64,000 nucleotides of DNA from Macrocystis pyrifera. Lineage: Eukaryota; Sar; Phaeophyceae; Laminariales; Laminariaceae. Within the stretch, counting starts at the first letter, position 1, and each line of letters opens with the position of its first letter. Of the stretch, positions 12,681 to 23,448 are shown piece after piece. The notes under the pieces were generated by a model. The model saw nothing but the letters and a program-made list of their open reading frames with translations, was not told where the DNA came from and searched no databases. The translations under genes were made by a program, and so were the position numbers. The DNA lies in the NCBI GenBank assembly GCA_031763025.1, contig JASSKH010000038.1, forward strand, positions 2,149,001 through 2,213,000, written 5' to 3'.

Positions 12681-12972
12681 GGGGTCCCCTAAGGCCGTTG
12701 GGGATCCCTTAAGGTGAGTGGGGATCCCCTAAGGGAGGAGGGGATCTCCTAAGGTGAGAGGAGATGCTCTAAGGTGACAGGGGATCCCCTAACGTGAGTG
12801 GAGATCCCCTAACGTGAGAGAGGATCCCCTAACGTGAGAGGGGATCCGCTAGAGAGACAGGGGATCCCCTCAAGTGAGAGGGGATCCCCTAAGGTGAGAG
12901 AAGATCCCCTATGATGTGTGGAGATCCCCTAAGGCAAATGGGGATCCCGTAAGACAAAAGGGATCCTCCAAC
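12679..12972 (+). repeat. 20-bp minisatellite with BamHI-like core
   Basis: About fifteen contiguous units of GGGGATCCCCTAAGGTGAGA with scattered substitutions. Each unit carries the palindrome GGGGATCCCC. There are no spacers between units, so it is not a CRISPR-type array. Confidence 0.85.
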
Positions 12973-13304
12973 TAGGGGGATGCCTGACTCGCAACAGGGG
13001 GGGGTAAACGTTTGCGAGCTCATATTTATATATCAATACTTACTCCGGACATATTCACCCCACGGCCTAGAATGATACACGTTGTATCGCAGGTGATATA
13101 GGACATAGCGACATTTCAGGTTGATATACTACATCACCCGTTAATATACCGGGGGAGGGTGAACTTGCGAGGTTTATACATGCAAGGGGGGGTAAACGTT
13201 GGAGGGGGGAGGACGGGTGAATATATGGGGTGTGTGTGAAAACTATTGGGGAGGGGGGTAGACATAGTGGTCGAGGGGGCTCACAACTAAGCGGGGGGGA
13301 AGGA
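12973..13304. other. G-run-rich intergenic sequence
   Basis: Several G runs of six to eight bases (for example 12997, 13184, 13203, 13293) occur on the plus strand. No gene is seen. Confidence 0.4.
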
Positions 13305-13470
13305 GGGGTGCTCATTATGATGCATGGCCGTAGTCGAATGACCGTAGACCCTCGCATCACTACAATGCCGGGAAGGAGCACGTCGGGTTTTCATTGACCA
13401 GGCCGACATTGCTTGCACCAAGCGCGAAGCGCCGTGAGGTGTTGGGCGAGTCGCATGAAGGGCCACAACT
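13305..13470 (+). repeat. Dispersed repeat R1, copy 4
   Basis: It matches R1 through GATGCATGGCCGTAGTCGAA, CACGTCGGGTTTTCATTGAC, AAGCGCGAAGCGCCG and GCATGAAGGG. It is plus-oriented and lacks the distal GCATCCTACTA box. Confidence 0.65.
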
Positions 13471-15726
13471 AGGGGGTGGGGCATACATCGCAACAATTGG
13501 AATTTATCGCCAGGTACAATATATCGCACAAATGCGCCCGTCCGAAAGCACACTGCTGTGACGACCTGTTCGATGGACTCCCGCCGATATCAGTATAAAA
13601 AAATACAAGATACCCAGATGCGTGTCGTTGCAGCACTGAAAATCTGAGGGCGCTCCGCGCTTCGAGTCCATTTTCTCTGCACGAGGTGGATCTTTCCGTC
13701 TGCTTCTTTCGCTGTCGTGCCCACCTGCCTCGACCTCACTCGGGGAGGGCCTGCTGAATTGTACATCCCTCCACGTGGTGATACGTAGGATAAGCGAGAT
13801 CAATAGGTATGTGCCAACCCACAGATACCACTACTAACAAGTAATATGGAATCCACCGTAGGCCAGGCACGTCAAGTATTGTTCGACGTGTGGAAATATT
13901 TCTTGCTGCTGCAATCCCAGTACCGCCGGTCGTGCACGACGCCCCCGAGCTCTTCGTGGGTACGTCAGCCTTTTGATAGGTCCATGCACGAGGCGTGTAC
14001 TCGCATAGGTTGCTTGTTCATGTCTCATTTCGAGCAAAGTCTGAATGATATACGGAGTATTTTTCAGATTCTGAGGTGTGATGGGGGATATAGTTGGGGT
14101 ATTGTGTCGATTGTGATTTATGACCGATGCACGCAACTGCCAAAGTAGTTGGACACATACCATGTTTTGCTGGTCGTTGGTCTTCTGGACAAGAATCTAT
14201 GAGTGAAAAATAACAAATCCTGCATCGCGTTACTCCCAAGTGGTCAACTCTGTTCTACTTCGTGCTGGTCGTATTTTGGCTTCCGATGTAAAATTGATGG
14301 TTCATTGAATCCAAGGGAATCGGTGTTTTCTTTCTCTTCACTCACGCATGTCGTTCGCTTAATGCGCCCCTTGGCAGTATTTGCAGACGCGTAGCCGCAA
14401 GTGGGCGTCAACCCGCCGCGGAGAAGGTTTTCAATATAAATCACCAGGTACATAACACCACGTACGGTAGATACCCTTTGGAACAGTGTGTTGCTTGCTA
14501 CTGAGCGGCACTGAGTTTCCTTCGCACGCTACAAACCAATAAACGGCCGACAGCCAATCACAGGCATGACACGCAAAGGTCACAAAGTGTAAACCGTCGT
14601 TACGCCAGCACTGGACCGTCTTCACTGATGGTTTCCTTCGTCTTTGTCCGTTGGCGTGTGTCCCCCACCCCGCACACGACGACTTGAAATGATCTTATTT
14701 CATCGAAAAATCTTCGGCGCACTTCCGTTCTTCCCGTTTTCGCCCCGCTCTGGTCATCGGCATGCTTGCGTAACATTCAACGCGATCAGACGCTACGGCA
14801 GTTGGCAAACCGAACTATACTCCCTTGAGTTGTGTTTATAGATAGGCCGAATGTGTTATCATGTTGTCATGGCTTCACTATATATGTGGATACTATTCTA
14901 CCAGGCGAGTGTTAGTGGAGGAAGATTGCATGCAAGCTTGGGGGCACTTGCATTGAAAATCACACAAAAACAGTGTATATAAGATCAAGTGTAGACCAAC
15001 TGCTAGTTGAATACCCCGTCGTTAAACACCCCTTGGCTCGTTAACCCGGCCATCACAGGTCTCTGCGACGAAGCAGTCTCCCTTCAAGCCTATGAGCACC
15101 AACCTCGATCCTGACCTGGGAAGCTTCAGACTGCCGTTGCTGCGATGTTCGGCTCACTATTGCTTACCTGGTACAAATTATCATGTACCATGTACGAAGT
15201 ATGTTGTTATTCATTCCTATTGTGAAAACTACTATTGTACGCCAATCCACACAGGCCTCTCACTGTGTGCTGAATGCACCTTGTGCCGTGCTGAAATCAG
15301 GTCGCATAGCTGTCGTGACGGACCCTTGTCGCGGTCTCACGGTCCTTTGCGTGGAGACCCCTTGGAGTAGTTGATAATGTGTTAATGCCTCGATGTGGAC
15401 GGGGTCTGTTTACTGCACCCACATACATATCGACCAAAGAGTACTGGGGGGCATCTATATTTAATGCTACCGTAGTTTGAATGTATGTGTCTGATAATGA
15501 AGTTGGTGCAGCAATAACGACATTGTTCTTCTCGATGCACGCTCTCCAAGTCGTCCACCAACAGGGAAAACCTGGCGACGAGAAAAGCGAAGAGCCGCTG
15601 CTGGTCCTCTGGTTTGGTAGTCGAACTCCTCACCGTATAGGGCACTTCTGTGCGCATTTCCTACCGTCAGTCTTGTAACGTAGGTACGGAAAATGCCGTG
15701 GGTGCCTGTGTCAAGAACAACGCCGA
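13471..15726. other. Unassigned sequence with weak frames
   Basis: A series of 60-110-codon minus-strand frames (13.5-14.6 kb) contains some Cys pairs but no family I can defend. One perfect TACCTGGTA site occurs at 15165-15173. A minus-strand 180-codon frame (15467-16009) overlaps the plus-strand pseudogene and is probably its shadow. Confidence 0.3.
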
Positions 15727-16462
15727 ATGCCTCAAAGGATGTCCACCACAACAGATTCCTCCCCTCGCTGCCCGTGTGCCCCCAGGTACTCCATCGAGTC
15801 CCCCTTGGCACTACCGTTGGGTATCTGGAGCGCGCTCGTCTGGCACGCACCTCCGACCGACGATGTCGTGACGGTAGTCGAAGGCACGACTGGCGTCGCC
15901 GTCTTCCGCCGTGATCAGGCGGCCGAGCACGCTGCATTCCGTGCGAGGACCAGCCAACCCCAATCGCCTTCGTGTGAGGAGCATCAGCTGTACGTAGATG
16001 TCCAGACATACCTGCTGGAACACGCCACCTGTGTACAGGGCAGCCAAGGCGGTAAAGGGGTGGTCACCCGCATGAAATCGTGGAACACGAGGTACCCGAA
16101 AACCAGGTCGGGTGGCCGGGACGCGGAATGGGAAAACACAATCCAGTGTTTTGTCGTCAACGGAGAGGAGGCGATCGACCCCGAGAGTCAGTTTTTATTT
16201 CCTTCGCACGTACTGGAGGGGGGGTACTTACGGTGAGTCTCATGTGCTTGGCAAGGCGTTGGCCGAGTGCATCGCCTCAGGTGATGTTATGAAGACCAAG
16301 CTTCGTGTAAGCATCGACGTAGACGACGAGATGGCTGCACCATGGACTCCTTTACGGGACCCTGGGACCCCTGACTACGAGAAGGTGGACATAGAGCTAA
16401 AAGGCATATACAGCGCCTTAAGAACCCGGGAAGCGCTCCTCTGCAGTTATTTGCTGCTGTAG
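15727..16462 (+). pseudogene. Frameshifted unknown protein gene
   Basis: The frame from the ATG at 15727 runs 169 codons with mixed, protein-like composition in its second half (EEHQLYVDVQTYLLEH, then WENTIQCFVVNGEEAIDPES). It breaks at a run of seven G at 16218-16224. The next frame continues without a gap in sense (GESHVLGKALAECIASGD, KTKLRVSIDVDDEM, DYEKVDIELKGIYSAL) to a stop at 16462. A one-base change in the G run explains this better than an intron. I do not recognise the family. It may belong to the same decayed element as the tyrosine recombinase downstream, which lies on the opposite strand. Confidence 0.4.
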
Positions 16463-16995
16463 TGAAGAGGCCTGCTACGACAGCGTAGGGGTGCAGCCGC
16501 AGCAAAAAATCTGAGGCTGCTCGCTTGAGGCGCTCTGTTCTTCTCCCAAAACACAACTCTTTAGAAAATGTGAAAGTGAAGATAGATGGCCATAGCCATA
16601 CACCCTAACTACTGAACAAAGAGCCAGCGCTGACTGTTAACCCAGTGGTTAAGGTGTATCTTTAATAGATTACCAACCCCATGGCCTACTGTAGGTAAGA
16701 AACGAAGAATATGGTCAAACTCTCGTGACATCCATCACATTCCAACGGTAATAGGTGCTGTAGTCCCTCTATATGGGGATACCGTCAGTCTGAAACGCTT
16801 TTGGCCAGAATGTGGCACACCTATACTGGACCTGTTGTAGCACAGTGTCAGTGTCAGTAATACTACGACACGGATATATGCAGTGTGCGTCATTCCCCAG
16901 TCGCCGTCGTCAGGGTAACCGTCGTTTGAAGGTGCATCCGAACGTTTTGTTATTGCTTATCTTAGTTTCCTAGCTTTACCTAGGCGACAAATGAA
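16463..16995. other. Gene-free stretch, unassigned
   Basis: No frame longer than 90 codons and no repeat family was noticed. Confidence 0.4.
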
Positions 16996-16996
16996 T

Positions 16997-17024
16997 GCTG
17001 CTGCTGCTGCTGCTGCTGCTGCTG
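16997..17024 (+). repeat. CTG/CAG microsatellite
   Basis: About nine uninterrupted CTG units. On the minus strand it would encode Ala, Ser or Gln runs depending on frame. It lies about 235 bp beyond the recombinase stop. Confidence 0.9.
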
Positions 17025-17258
17025 TGTTTTTCACCCGTACTGTATCCAAAACGGATATATTTTTTTTTTCCGAGTGACCAAGTGTACCGTGGTATTCTGT
17101 CTCGATGTCCTCGATCATTTGATGCAAGTACTGGATTTTTGGATGAGTCCTCCTGCGGCGACCCGTGGTCTCGCCCATACTTCGTTGCGTCGTTGGATAC
17201 TAATTTGTTTTGTGATCTGAATGGACCATTGGTCGGATACGTAGTTGTCGCACTCAAA

Positions 17259-17910
17259 CTTGTTTACTCTCCCCTCAACCCTTTCTTCGCATATGCTGCG
17301 ACATCTTTCTCAAACTCGGGCGACTGAGGAAGCCGGTAAGCGCCCGGGTAGCACTGGCCGCGTTTTCTCTTGCCCCCGGACCCGGCCCCTAGAAGTAACG
17401 CCGATGTAGAACTTTGCCATTAACTCCGTCTTCCAGCCATATATCTTCATCATCTCGTCCACTACCGTCCCGGCCAGGGATCTGATGAGGGAGCCTCCCA
17501 CTCGAAAGGAGTGCATCGTGATATGGTTCGACAGGGCTGCCTCTTGCAAAAGGGCCTGCAGGGGAAGCGGTCATTCGGGCTGCGGAGAAGGGCCGAGAAC
17601 CCCCGGCCACACGCCGTCGTAACCACGGGAAAAACATGCCCGGCGGTTAAATCCCACCCAATCCGCTGCGCGGCGGACGTGTACGCCGTAACCGCCCGGC
17701 AGGCGCACGTCTCCGGGCAGTCCCTTTCTGCCAGGACTACGACCGCCTCGCTAGAAGCACGAAGAGTCTTACCAAACTGAATTTTAAACATCAAGCCCCT
17801 AGACTCTGGGAGCCTCAGACTTTGCGACCGCAAGTGTAAACGGGAGGTCGTATCTCCCATGTGTATACCACGGTGAAGTACATCGGTTCCACGCAGGGGC
17901 GGGACCATGC
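17259..17910 (-). pseudogene. Decayed tyrosine recombinase of a mobile element
   Basis: C-terminal catalytic half of a tyrosine (phage-integrase-fold) recombinase, the class used by Crypton and DIRS-like eukaryotic transposons. In order on the minus strand: FKIQFGKTLRASSEAVVVL and RAVTAYTSAAQRIGWDL (17462-17908 frame), FSAARMTASPAG (second frame), then MHSFRVGGSLIRSLAG (HxxR box), KIYGWKTE (Trp box) and KFYIG, which holds the candidate nucleophile Tyr (17310-17549 frame). A further frame gives a tail, QSPEFEKDVAAYAKKGLRGE, to a stop near 17259. At least two frameshifts are needed to join these parts, so the copy is inactive. The N-terminal DNA-binding part is not evident. Confidence 0.75.
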
Positions 17911-18327
17911 ACCCCTAGATGTCGAAGCGATGCTGTGCATCCAGGCGGGTCGTCAAGTAAACATGACGATTGCACAGACACTGGCAACGCAACTCCTGGC
18001 GAATCTACAAGTATGGCATTACAGTACGCATGAAATTGTTGATAGCGAGTCGCATTGGTGTCTGAGTACGTTAGGTCCGTCGCCAGACACAAGGAAAACA
18101 AGGCACGTTAGTGATAAAGTGAATGTGGGCGTGTCATGAGCCGTAAATATAATCCGGGACATTTCGGTGAGCCAATGGTAACATGAGGCAAGCAAATTAT
18201 TTATATTCTCTCTCTCCCCCCCCGACGTCCAACGGACGCAATTCAAAGCCGAAAGCCTAACGATGAGTGCGCTAAAGCCGCCCACCAAGGGAGCACGGCA
18301 TAGATCCAACTCCAATACTCTTGCGGG
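17911..18327. other. Unassigned sequence next to recombinase
   Basis: A 100-codon minus-strand frame here could be the decayed N-terminal part of the recombinase element, but no motif supports it. Confidence 0.3.
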
Positions 18328-18755
18328 GCAGCCCGGCGGTCGCAACCATGTACCCAATGCGCAATACAGATAGGCAAGACGATCGTGAATCAATATTGAC
18401 GTGAGTCAAGGGAAACCCACGCCAAGCCCTGGGCCAACACCGACCCCTTGTATCAACATAACGGAGCCCTGCAGCAGCGTGGTGACTCCGAGAAACAGAA
18501 AGCTTTTACGGAAAATCCAAGCAGCCGCAGCCACCTACCCCACGAGCTCTGACACTCTGACGGGGCAGCTGACGGTTGTAACCCACGTACCCCATGTGCA
18601 ATAAAGTTAGGCAATACGATGGTGGATCAATATTTACGAGAGTCGGGTGAAAGCCCAGGGTAAGTCCTGAACCAAAACCGGCCCCTTGTCTCGACAGATC
18701 GGAGCCCGCGACGGCGCGGTGACTGCGTGAACACAAGCTTCTTACGGAACAGACA
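18328..18755 (+). repeat. Tandem duplication, about 235 bp period
   Basis: Two diverged copies start near 18328 and 18562. Shared words include CAATACAG/CAATAAAG, AGGCAA-ACGAT, GATCAATATT or AATCAATATTGACG, ACCCCTTGT and ACGGAGCCC/TCGGAGCCC, with AAGCTT near the end of both. The start of a third copy (about 18768) is visible. Confidence 0.55.
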
Positions 18756-18799
18756 ACATGAAATTGGACACGATGATCGTGAGTCACTTTCGACGCAAG

Positions 18800-19010
18800 T
18801 CAGGTGACGTACCCCCACCCAGAACGGAAACCTAAAGCTAGCGTCAATAATACTCTTCGCTGTGAACAGCCCCAAATCATTGGCGAGATCGCCTGCCTTG
18901 CGCACGGCGGGATCGACGTGGAACCAGTTGTAAGTCCCGTCCGGATTGCGCCAGACGTTTGTCGTGTCGAAGATGCACTGCCAGGCCTGTCGCCGAACAA
19001 CAACAAGGCC
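18800..19010 (-). pseudogene. Short unknown protein fragment at satellite edge
   Basis: On the minus strand an open segment reads WQCIFDTTNVWRNPDGTYNW, then FHVDPAVRKAGDLANDLGLF and TAKSIIDASFRFPFWVG. The composition and mixed residues look like genuine former coding sequence. I do not recognise the family. The upstream end runs into satellite DNA near 19030, so the fragment is truncated there. It could be part of a mobile element or a host gene remnant. Confidence 0.4.
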
Positions 19011-19029
19011 GTGGGGAAGGATATAGAGA

Positions 19030-20530
19030 ATCCCGCGAGCACCGCTGTACTAGACCCGTCAGCATCATACACTCCCATTAGTAACATCGTCGGGGAGTAG
19101 GCACAGTCATACCCGACGCACCGTACACTTCAAACCGCGGCATCAGGCCACATCAATTAGTGACCATGTTGGGCGAGAACGTAGCGACGACCACTCGAGT
19201 GCACAGCGGCGTGTGCACGCTATCAGCAGAAACGAGCCGGCACGGCCGATCCCAACGCCGCGGCATCGTACACACCTACACAGTCAAAACGGACAAATCA
19301 AAACGAGGGACCAAGCAACGAACGGGCACAACCGTGCCAGGCACCTCTGCATCAAACGCTCCAACACATCCCGGCGTGTGCGCGAAATGTATAGCCGAGA
19401 ATCAAGCAGGCACCGCGGTACCGGACGCCTCAGCATCATACACTCGAGTACACAACGGCGTGAGCAATCAATTTCCAGAGGAATGAGCGGGCACAGCCGT
19501 CCCTGACCCTTAGCAAGTAACGTTCCCTTTCACAACGGCAAGTACACGCAATTACCAGGGAAACGAACGGGCACAGCCGTACCTGACCCTCAGCAAGAAA
19601 CGCTCGTATACTCAACGATGTGGACGAACTTTGCGGATGCACAAGTGGACACAGCCGTACGACACACCTCGGCATCAAACGCTCCAGCACACCAGGCGTG
19701 TGCGCAAAAATGGCCGAAAACGAGCTGGCACCGTGGCATCAGACACTTCGGCATCAAACACTCGAGTGCATGACGACGTGTGCACTCAATTCGCAGATAA
19801 ACCAGCGGGCACAGCTGTACCTGACACCTCAGCAACAGACACTCCCGTACGGAACGGCGTGCGCACTAATTAGCAGAGAAACGAGCGAACACAGCCGTAC
19901 CGTACCCTCGGCAACAACGCTCGCGTACACACGGCGTGTATACGAACATAGAAGATAAACAAGCGGGCGCAGCTGTACCGGACACCTCGGCATCAAACGA
20001 TCCAGCACCCCACGGTGTGTGCACGAGATTTAGCCAAGAAACGAGCGGGCGCCGTGGTACCCGAAAACCCCAGCATCCGACACTCGAGTGCGCAAGCAGA
20101 GAAACAAGCGGACACAGCCGTACCTGACACCTCAGCGTCAAACACACGAGTACCCAATGGCGTGTGCACGCAGTGCGCAGATTAACGAGCGGGCACTGCC
20201 GTACCTGACACCCCAGCAACAAATGCTCCCGGACACGACGGCGTTAGCCCGAACTTAGCAGAGATAATTGCAGAGAAGCGAGCAGGCACAGCCGTACCTG
20301 ACACCTTAGCACAAACGCTCCAGTACACAACGGCATGTGCCGGAACTTAGCAGAGAAACGAGCGGGCACAGCCGTACCAGACACCTCCGCATCCAACACT
20401 TGAGTACACAAGGGCGCGTGCACAGAATCAGCCGACAAACGAGCGGGCACCGCCGTACCAGACACCTCAGCATCAAACAATCGAGCACACGACGCGAGGC
20501 ACACTTCAATCAGCTTCGAATACACAGCGG
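19030..20530 (+). repeat. Satellite tier A, 81-bp monomers
   Basis: A tandem array of diverged monomers of about 80 bp. Each holds a box close to ACACAACGGCGTGTGCAC, then AGCAGAGAAACGAGCGGGCA, CAGCCGTACCTGACACCTCA, and CATCAAACACTCGAGT. The 81-bp unit is a multiple of three, so frames stay open across units on both strands. These are repeat artefacts, not genes. Monomers differ from each other by roughly 15-30 percent by eye, so this block looks older than the dimer array to the right. Confidence 0.85.
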
Positions 20531-20642
20531 CATGTGTACAACCACATTAGTGGCCTTTCTCATGAGGAATTCGCATTTCTCATGGCGTATCCCTTCGTAG
20601 CACACCAAGCACAGCTTGGTGCATGTTATCCGCAGCACGTAA

Positions 20643-20675
20643 CATATATATATATATATTATATATATATATATT
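20643..20675. repeat. (TA)n microsatellite
   Basis: Two runs of alternating TA separated by a phase break. Confidence 0.9.
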
Positions 20676-20867
20676 TGTCGAGTTCATCCCTCGGCCTGCA
20701 CATATGTGTGTACTTTTTGCTGCTGTGTAACTACTGCTGCAGTATCGCCTGGCCGTGTCTGCACTGACTGCTGTACTATGTGTTCATGAGTTTTAACGCC
20801 TGGCGTACCACTATTTGTTTTACATGAACCTTTCAGTCTTTGCGCTACTAATCCAACGTCAGTCGGA

Positions 20868-20903
20868 TTTTCTCATGGAGTACTTCTCCATAAAATTCTA
20901 GCG
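20868..20903 (+). repeat. Singleton satellite B segment
   Basis: The 36 bases TTTCTCATGGAGTACTTCTC followed by CATAAAATTCTAGCGA match the B-half consensus of the 155-bp satellite with one difference (G for A). The ACACAACGG box is absent on either side. Confidence 0.8.
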
Positions 20904-21032
20904 ACTGGCGGGTAATCCGACCATTACGCTAAAAGGGGCACGACGTTGGTTGTACATCTCGCCATGGAATGCCTCTGACGTAGAAGACCAAACGTACACA
21001 GGCGGCCACCGGAGTACCTTGAGAGCGTACTC

Positions 21033-21121
21033 TGGTTTTAGAGCTGCAGTCCCACTTTTGGGACAAACCAGTCAAACTTTAAGTAGTTTGTCCCCAAAAC
21101 GGGATTGCGGTCCTAAAAGGG
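21033..21121. mobile_element. TTAA-flanked MITE family M2, copy 1
   Basis: A hairpin-forming 89-bp element: inner arms GGGACAAACCAGTC and AAGTAGTTTGTCCCC, and right end GCGGTCCTAAAAGGG followed by TTAA. The left end is diverged. TTAA plus CCCTTT/AAAGGG ends are the signature of piggyBac-class insertions. Other copies are at 50509 and 63013. Confidence 0.6.
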
Positions 21122-21352
21122 TTAAGTAAAAACACCTTAAGCCACAAATCTCAAGGTGGATTATTGCCCAACGTGAACGTTCGCAACGTCCCCGTATTGT
21201 CGAATGTTCGCGTCACAATGTACTCAGGTTCGGAAACGTACCAGGTCAAAGTGCTGTGTTTGAGGCTGCAGTATTTGACAGCACCAAACAATAATCGAAA
21301 TCGAATCGAGAAACAGGCCACAAAATTAAAAACGACAAAGACAAAGCAAAAT

Positions 21353-21468
21353 CATGAAATCCGAAAAAAAAACTAAAACACGAAATAACAACAAAATTGA
21401 AGTAGTCGGGAAAAAAATATATGTACACGAAAAAAAGTAATAATAATTTAATTGGATAAGACCACATG
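21353..21468 (+). repeat. 116-bp direct repeat, left copy
   Basis: It begins CATGAAATCCGAAAAAAAAA and ends GGATAAGACCACATG. It is nearly identical to 22384-22497 in the same orientation, and the pair flanks about 0.9 kb. The core has TG at the left and CA at the right, as in LTRs, so a TRIM-like element is possible. No primer-binding site was identified. Confidence 0.7.
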
Positions 21469-21623
21469 TTGTTTATTGTTGTCGTTGTTGTTTTCTTCAC
21501 ATTAAATCGTCCTTTCTACCCAGCTTCATCAGTACTCTTTTTTTTTCTTTTTCTTTTTTTCTTCTTTTTACTCACTACTTTCACTTTCCAGCCTTCGTAA
21601 GACGTTTTACCCTCGACGACCTT

Positions 21624-21805
21624 CTGGAAAAGCCGTGGTCACAGGTGTCTTCCCTTCTCCCCCCGGTACGTGCCTTTATTTTTTATCGCGCATAGGGTTC
21701 AGCATTCCCACTGCTCGTCGATTTTCATCGAATGCAGCTAACTCACGCTCTCGCGCTTTCCGCTAGTCAATCTCTTTTATGCAAGAAAAAGCCCCTACGA
21801 GCATG
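21624..21805 (+). repeat. Dispersed repeat R2, copy 2
   Basis: This aligns with 5427-5597. It sits between the two 116-bp direct repeats, so R2 may be internal sequence of that element. Confidence 0.65.
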
Positions 21806-21879
21806 CACTCGGTGAGACTTGACCCACGAAATTGATCTTGATAGGCACGCGGGCCACCTACCAAGCCACCGGGGACGCC

Positions 21880-22045
21880 GGTACAGTACACCCTGTGTCC
21901 GTCCTGATTCCTTTTCCTAGAGAGATACTGATTCCGTGGTCGCAGACTGTGAGACAGAGGAAGGCCAAAAATAAAAAAATAATCGCAAATTCAAGTGTCA
22001 AGCAAGTGAAATGTCAGCGTACCGGGTACGAGAAACAACAACACA
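21880..22045 (+). repeat. Dispersed repeat R4, copy 1
   Basis: It matches the reverse complement of 59362-59535. Shared words are GTACACCCTGTGTCCGT (GTACGCCCTGTGTCCGT), CCTAGAGAGAT, CAGAATGTGAGGCAG-like, and TACCGGGTAC followed by GAACA-type sequence. Confidence 0.65.
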
Positions 22046-22383
22046 AGCACGACCAAAAAAGAAGAGCTCAAAGACAATGAAACGAAAACGAAACAAAAAA
22101 AAATGAAATGAAGAACAGAATACAAAATACAAACGACGCAAGGACTTCAGAAAAGGCTGCCAGACGGACAGCATACATACGTACTCAGGAAGGACAGGTA
22201 TCTGCTGCGCAGATGAATAGCGACACGAAAGAGAGGGAGCTACAGGCAACAACAGTCTACAAGAGCTAGTCGTACCGATACCTAGCCACCCGATCTATCA
22301 TTTCGTTTCTGCATTCGTCGACAGCTGTATCTGTACGGCTGCCCTTGCCCCCTCCCCCCCTCCCGTTGTCGCCGTTCTTGGCG

Positions 22384-22497
22384 TCATGAAATCCGAAAAA
22401 AAAAACTAAACACGAAATAACAACAAAATTGAAGTAGTCGGGAAAAAATTACATGTACACGAACAAAAGTAATAATTTAATTGGATAAGACCACATG
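22384..22497 (+). repeat. 116-bp direct repeat, right copy
   Basis: Partner of 21353-21468, differing mainly in the length of A and T runs. Confidence 0.7.
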
Positions 22498-23448
22498 GTG
22501 CAGTCAACAACAACTTACGATTTGCTGCATGGTCAACAATGTGTTTTTTCCTGTGTATATACCTTTTCTGGTCTCACTCGCTGTTTTGCGCTGCAAAAAG
22601 CCGACACCATAAGGTACATGCGCACACATGCTCAATACGCAAAAACCACCCAAAACGTACGTTAAAATTAAGCAAAACATGTGAAACTTCGGCACATACC
22701 ACGTTCGGGGAAGAAGATCGTTAGTTTGCTATTTTCATACATTTTTCATTAATTCCCCGTCTATTCTGCAATAAACGATTTTTTTCCAAAAATAAAAAAA
22801 CTAATTTTTTTTTTATACCAGGTATAAAAATGCGATCGACACAAACTCACCTGTCAACTTGAACGATGCGAACACCACATTGCAAATACCTGAGTAGACG
22901 GGAATTCGCAGCATAACTGCACCCATTGTCAACTTCATGCCCCTATTTCCCGTCACCAACGATTCAGTACCCCTCCACAACAAGCCCCAGGTTTCCTTCG
23001 TTCAATATTCCATGTTCTATTTCGTCAACATAGTATGGTATACAACAACACATACATACGGAAAACCATTGATCGCAAAATGTGTCATACGTGTTGGAGA
23101 AAAAAAACCCAAACAATCGTTGCAAGAACATCCACAAACCTAACGATACGGTCACACGTTCTTCAAACTTCACGACAGGACGTCTCACAATCGAGGTGCA
23201 TTCGGTACGTTACGAAAGCGTTGCGGTATACGTTTTTCCCGTCGCCGAAACGTGCCAAGGTTGTGGTTTCGCCACAACGTCCCGCAACGCACACCCAACC
23301 AAGTGGCCACCTGTGTAACACGATTGTTTGCATATACGTTGAATGCCTATTATAACATACCGCGATTGGTTTATATACTTCCTTTTTATCGTTTTTTTTA
23401 AGTATGTTCAACCTTTCTTTCTTTCAAAACCGCACTATTCGTCCGACA
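22498..23448. other. AT-rich interruption, weak coding trace
   Basis: One plus-strand frame (23082-23318) reads like protein in part (TTGRLTIEVHSVRYESVAVY, FPVAETCQGCGFATT) but has no recognised domain or start context. One perfect TACCAGGTA site occurs at 22816-22824. I make no gene call. Confidence 0.3.

Larger units (their letters stand above)
20531..21032. other. Non-satellite interruption, left part
   Basis: It holds an AT microsatellite (20643-20675) and, at 20868-20903, one isolated copy of the satellite B segment. No gene is seen. Confidence 0.5.

Noticed and set aside
12679..12972. CRISPR-like array
   Set aside because: Units are contiguous with no spacers and the genome is eukaryotic.
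13834..14625. Decayed piggyBac transposase C-terminus, suggested by scattered Cys pairs such as CRICY and CGYA
   Set aside because: The pieces lie in different frames, lack the DDD catalytic region, and the Cys spacing does not match confidently.
16233..16280. GTGAGT donor and CTCAG acceptor suggesting a 48-bp intron in the unknown plus-strand gene
   Set aside because: The supposed intron has no pyrimidine tract, is very short, and encodes protein-like sequence that continues smoothly into the next frame. A one-base change in the G run is simpler.
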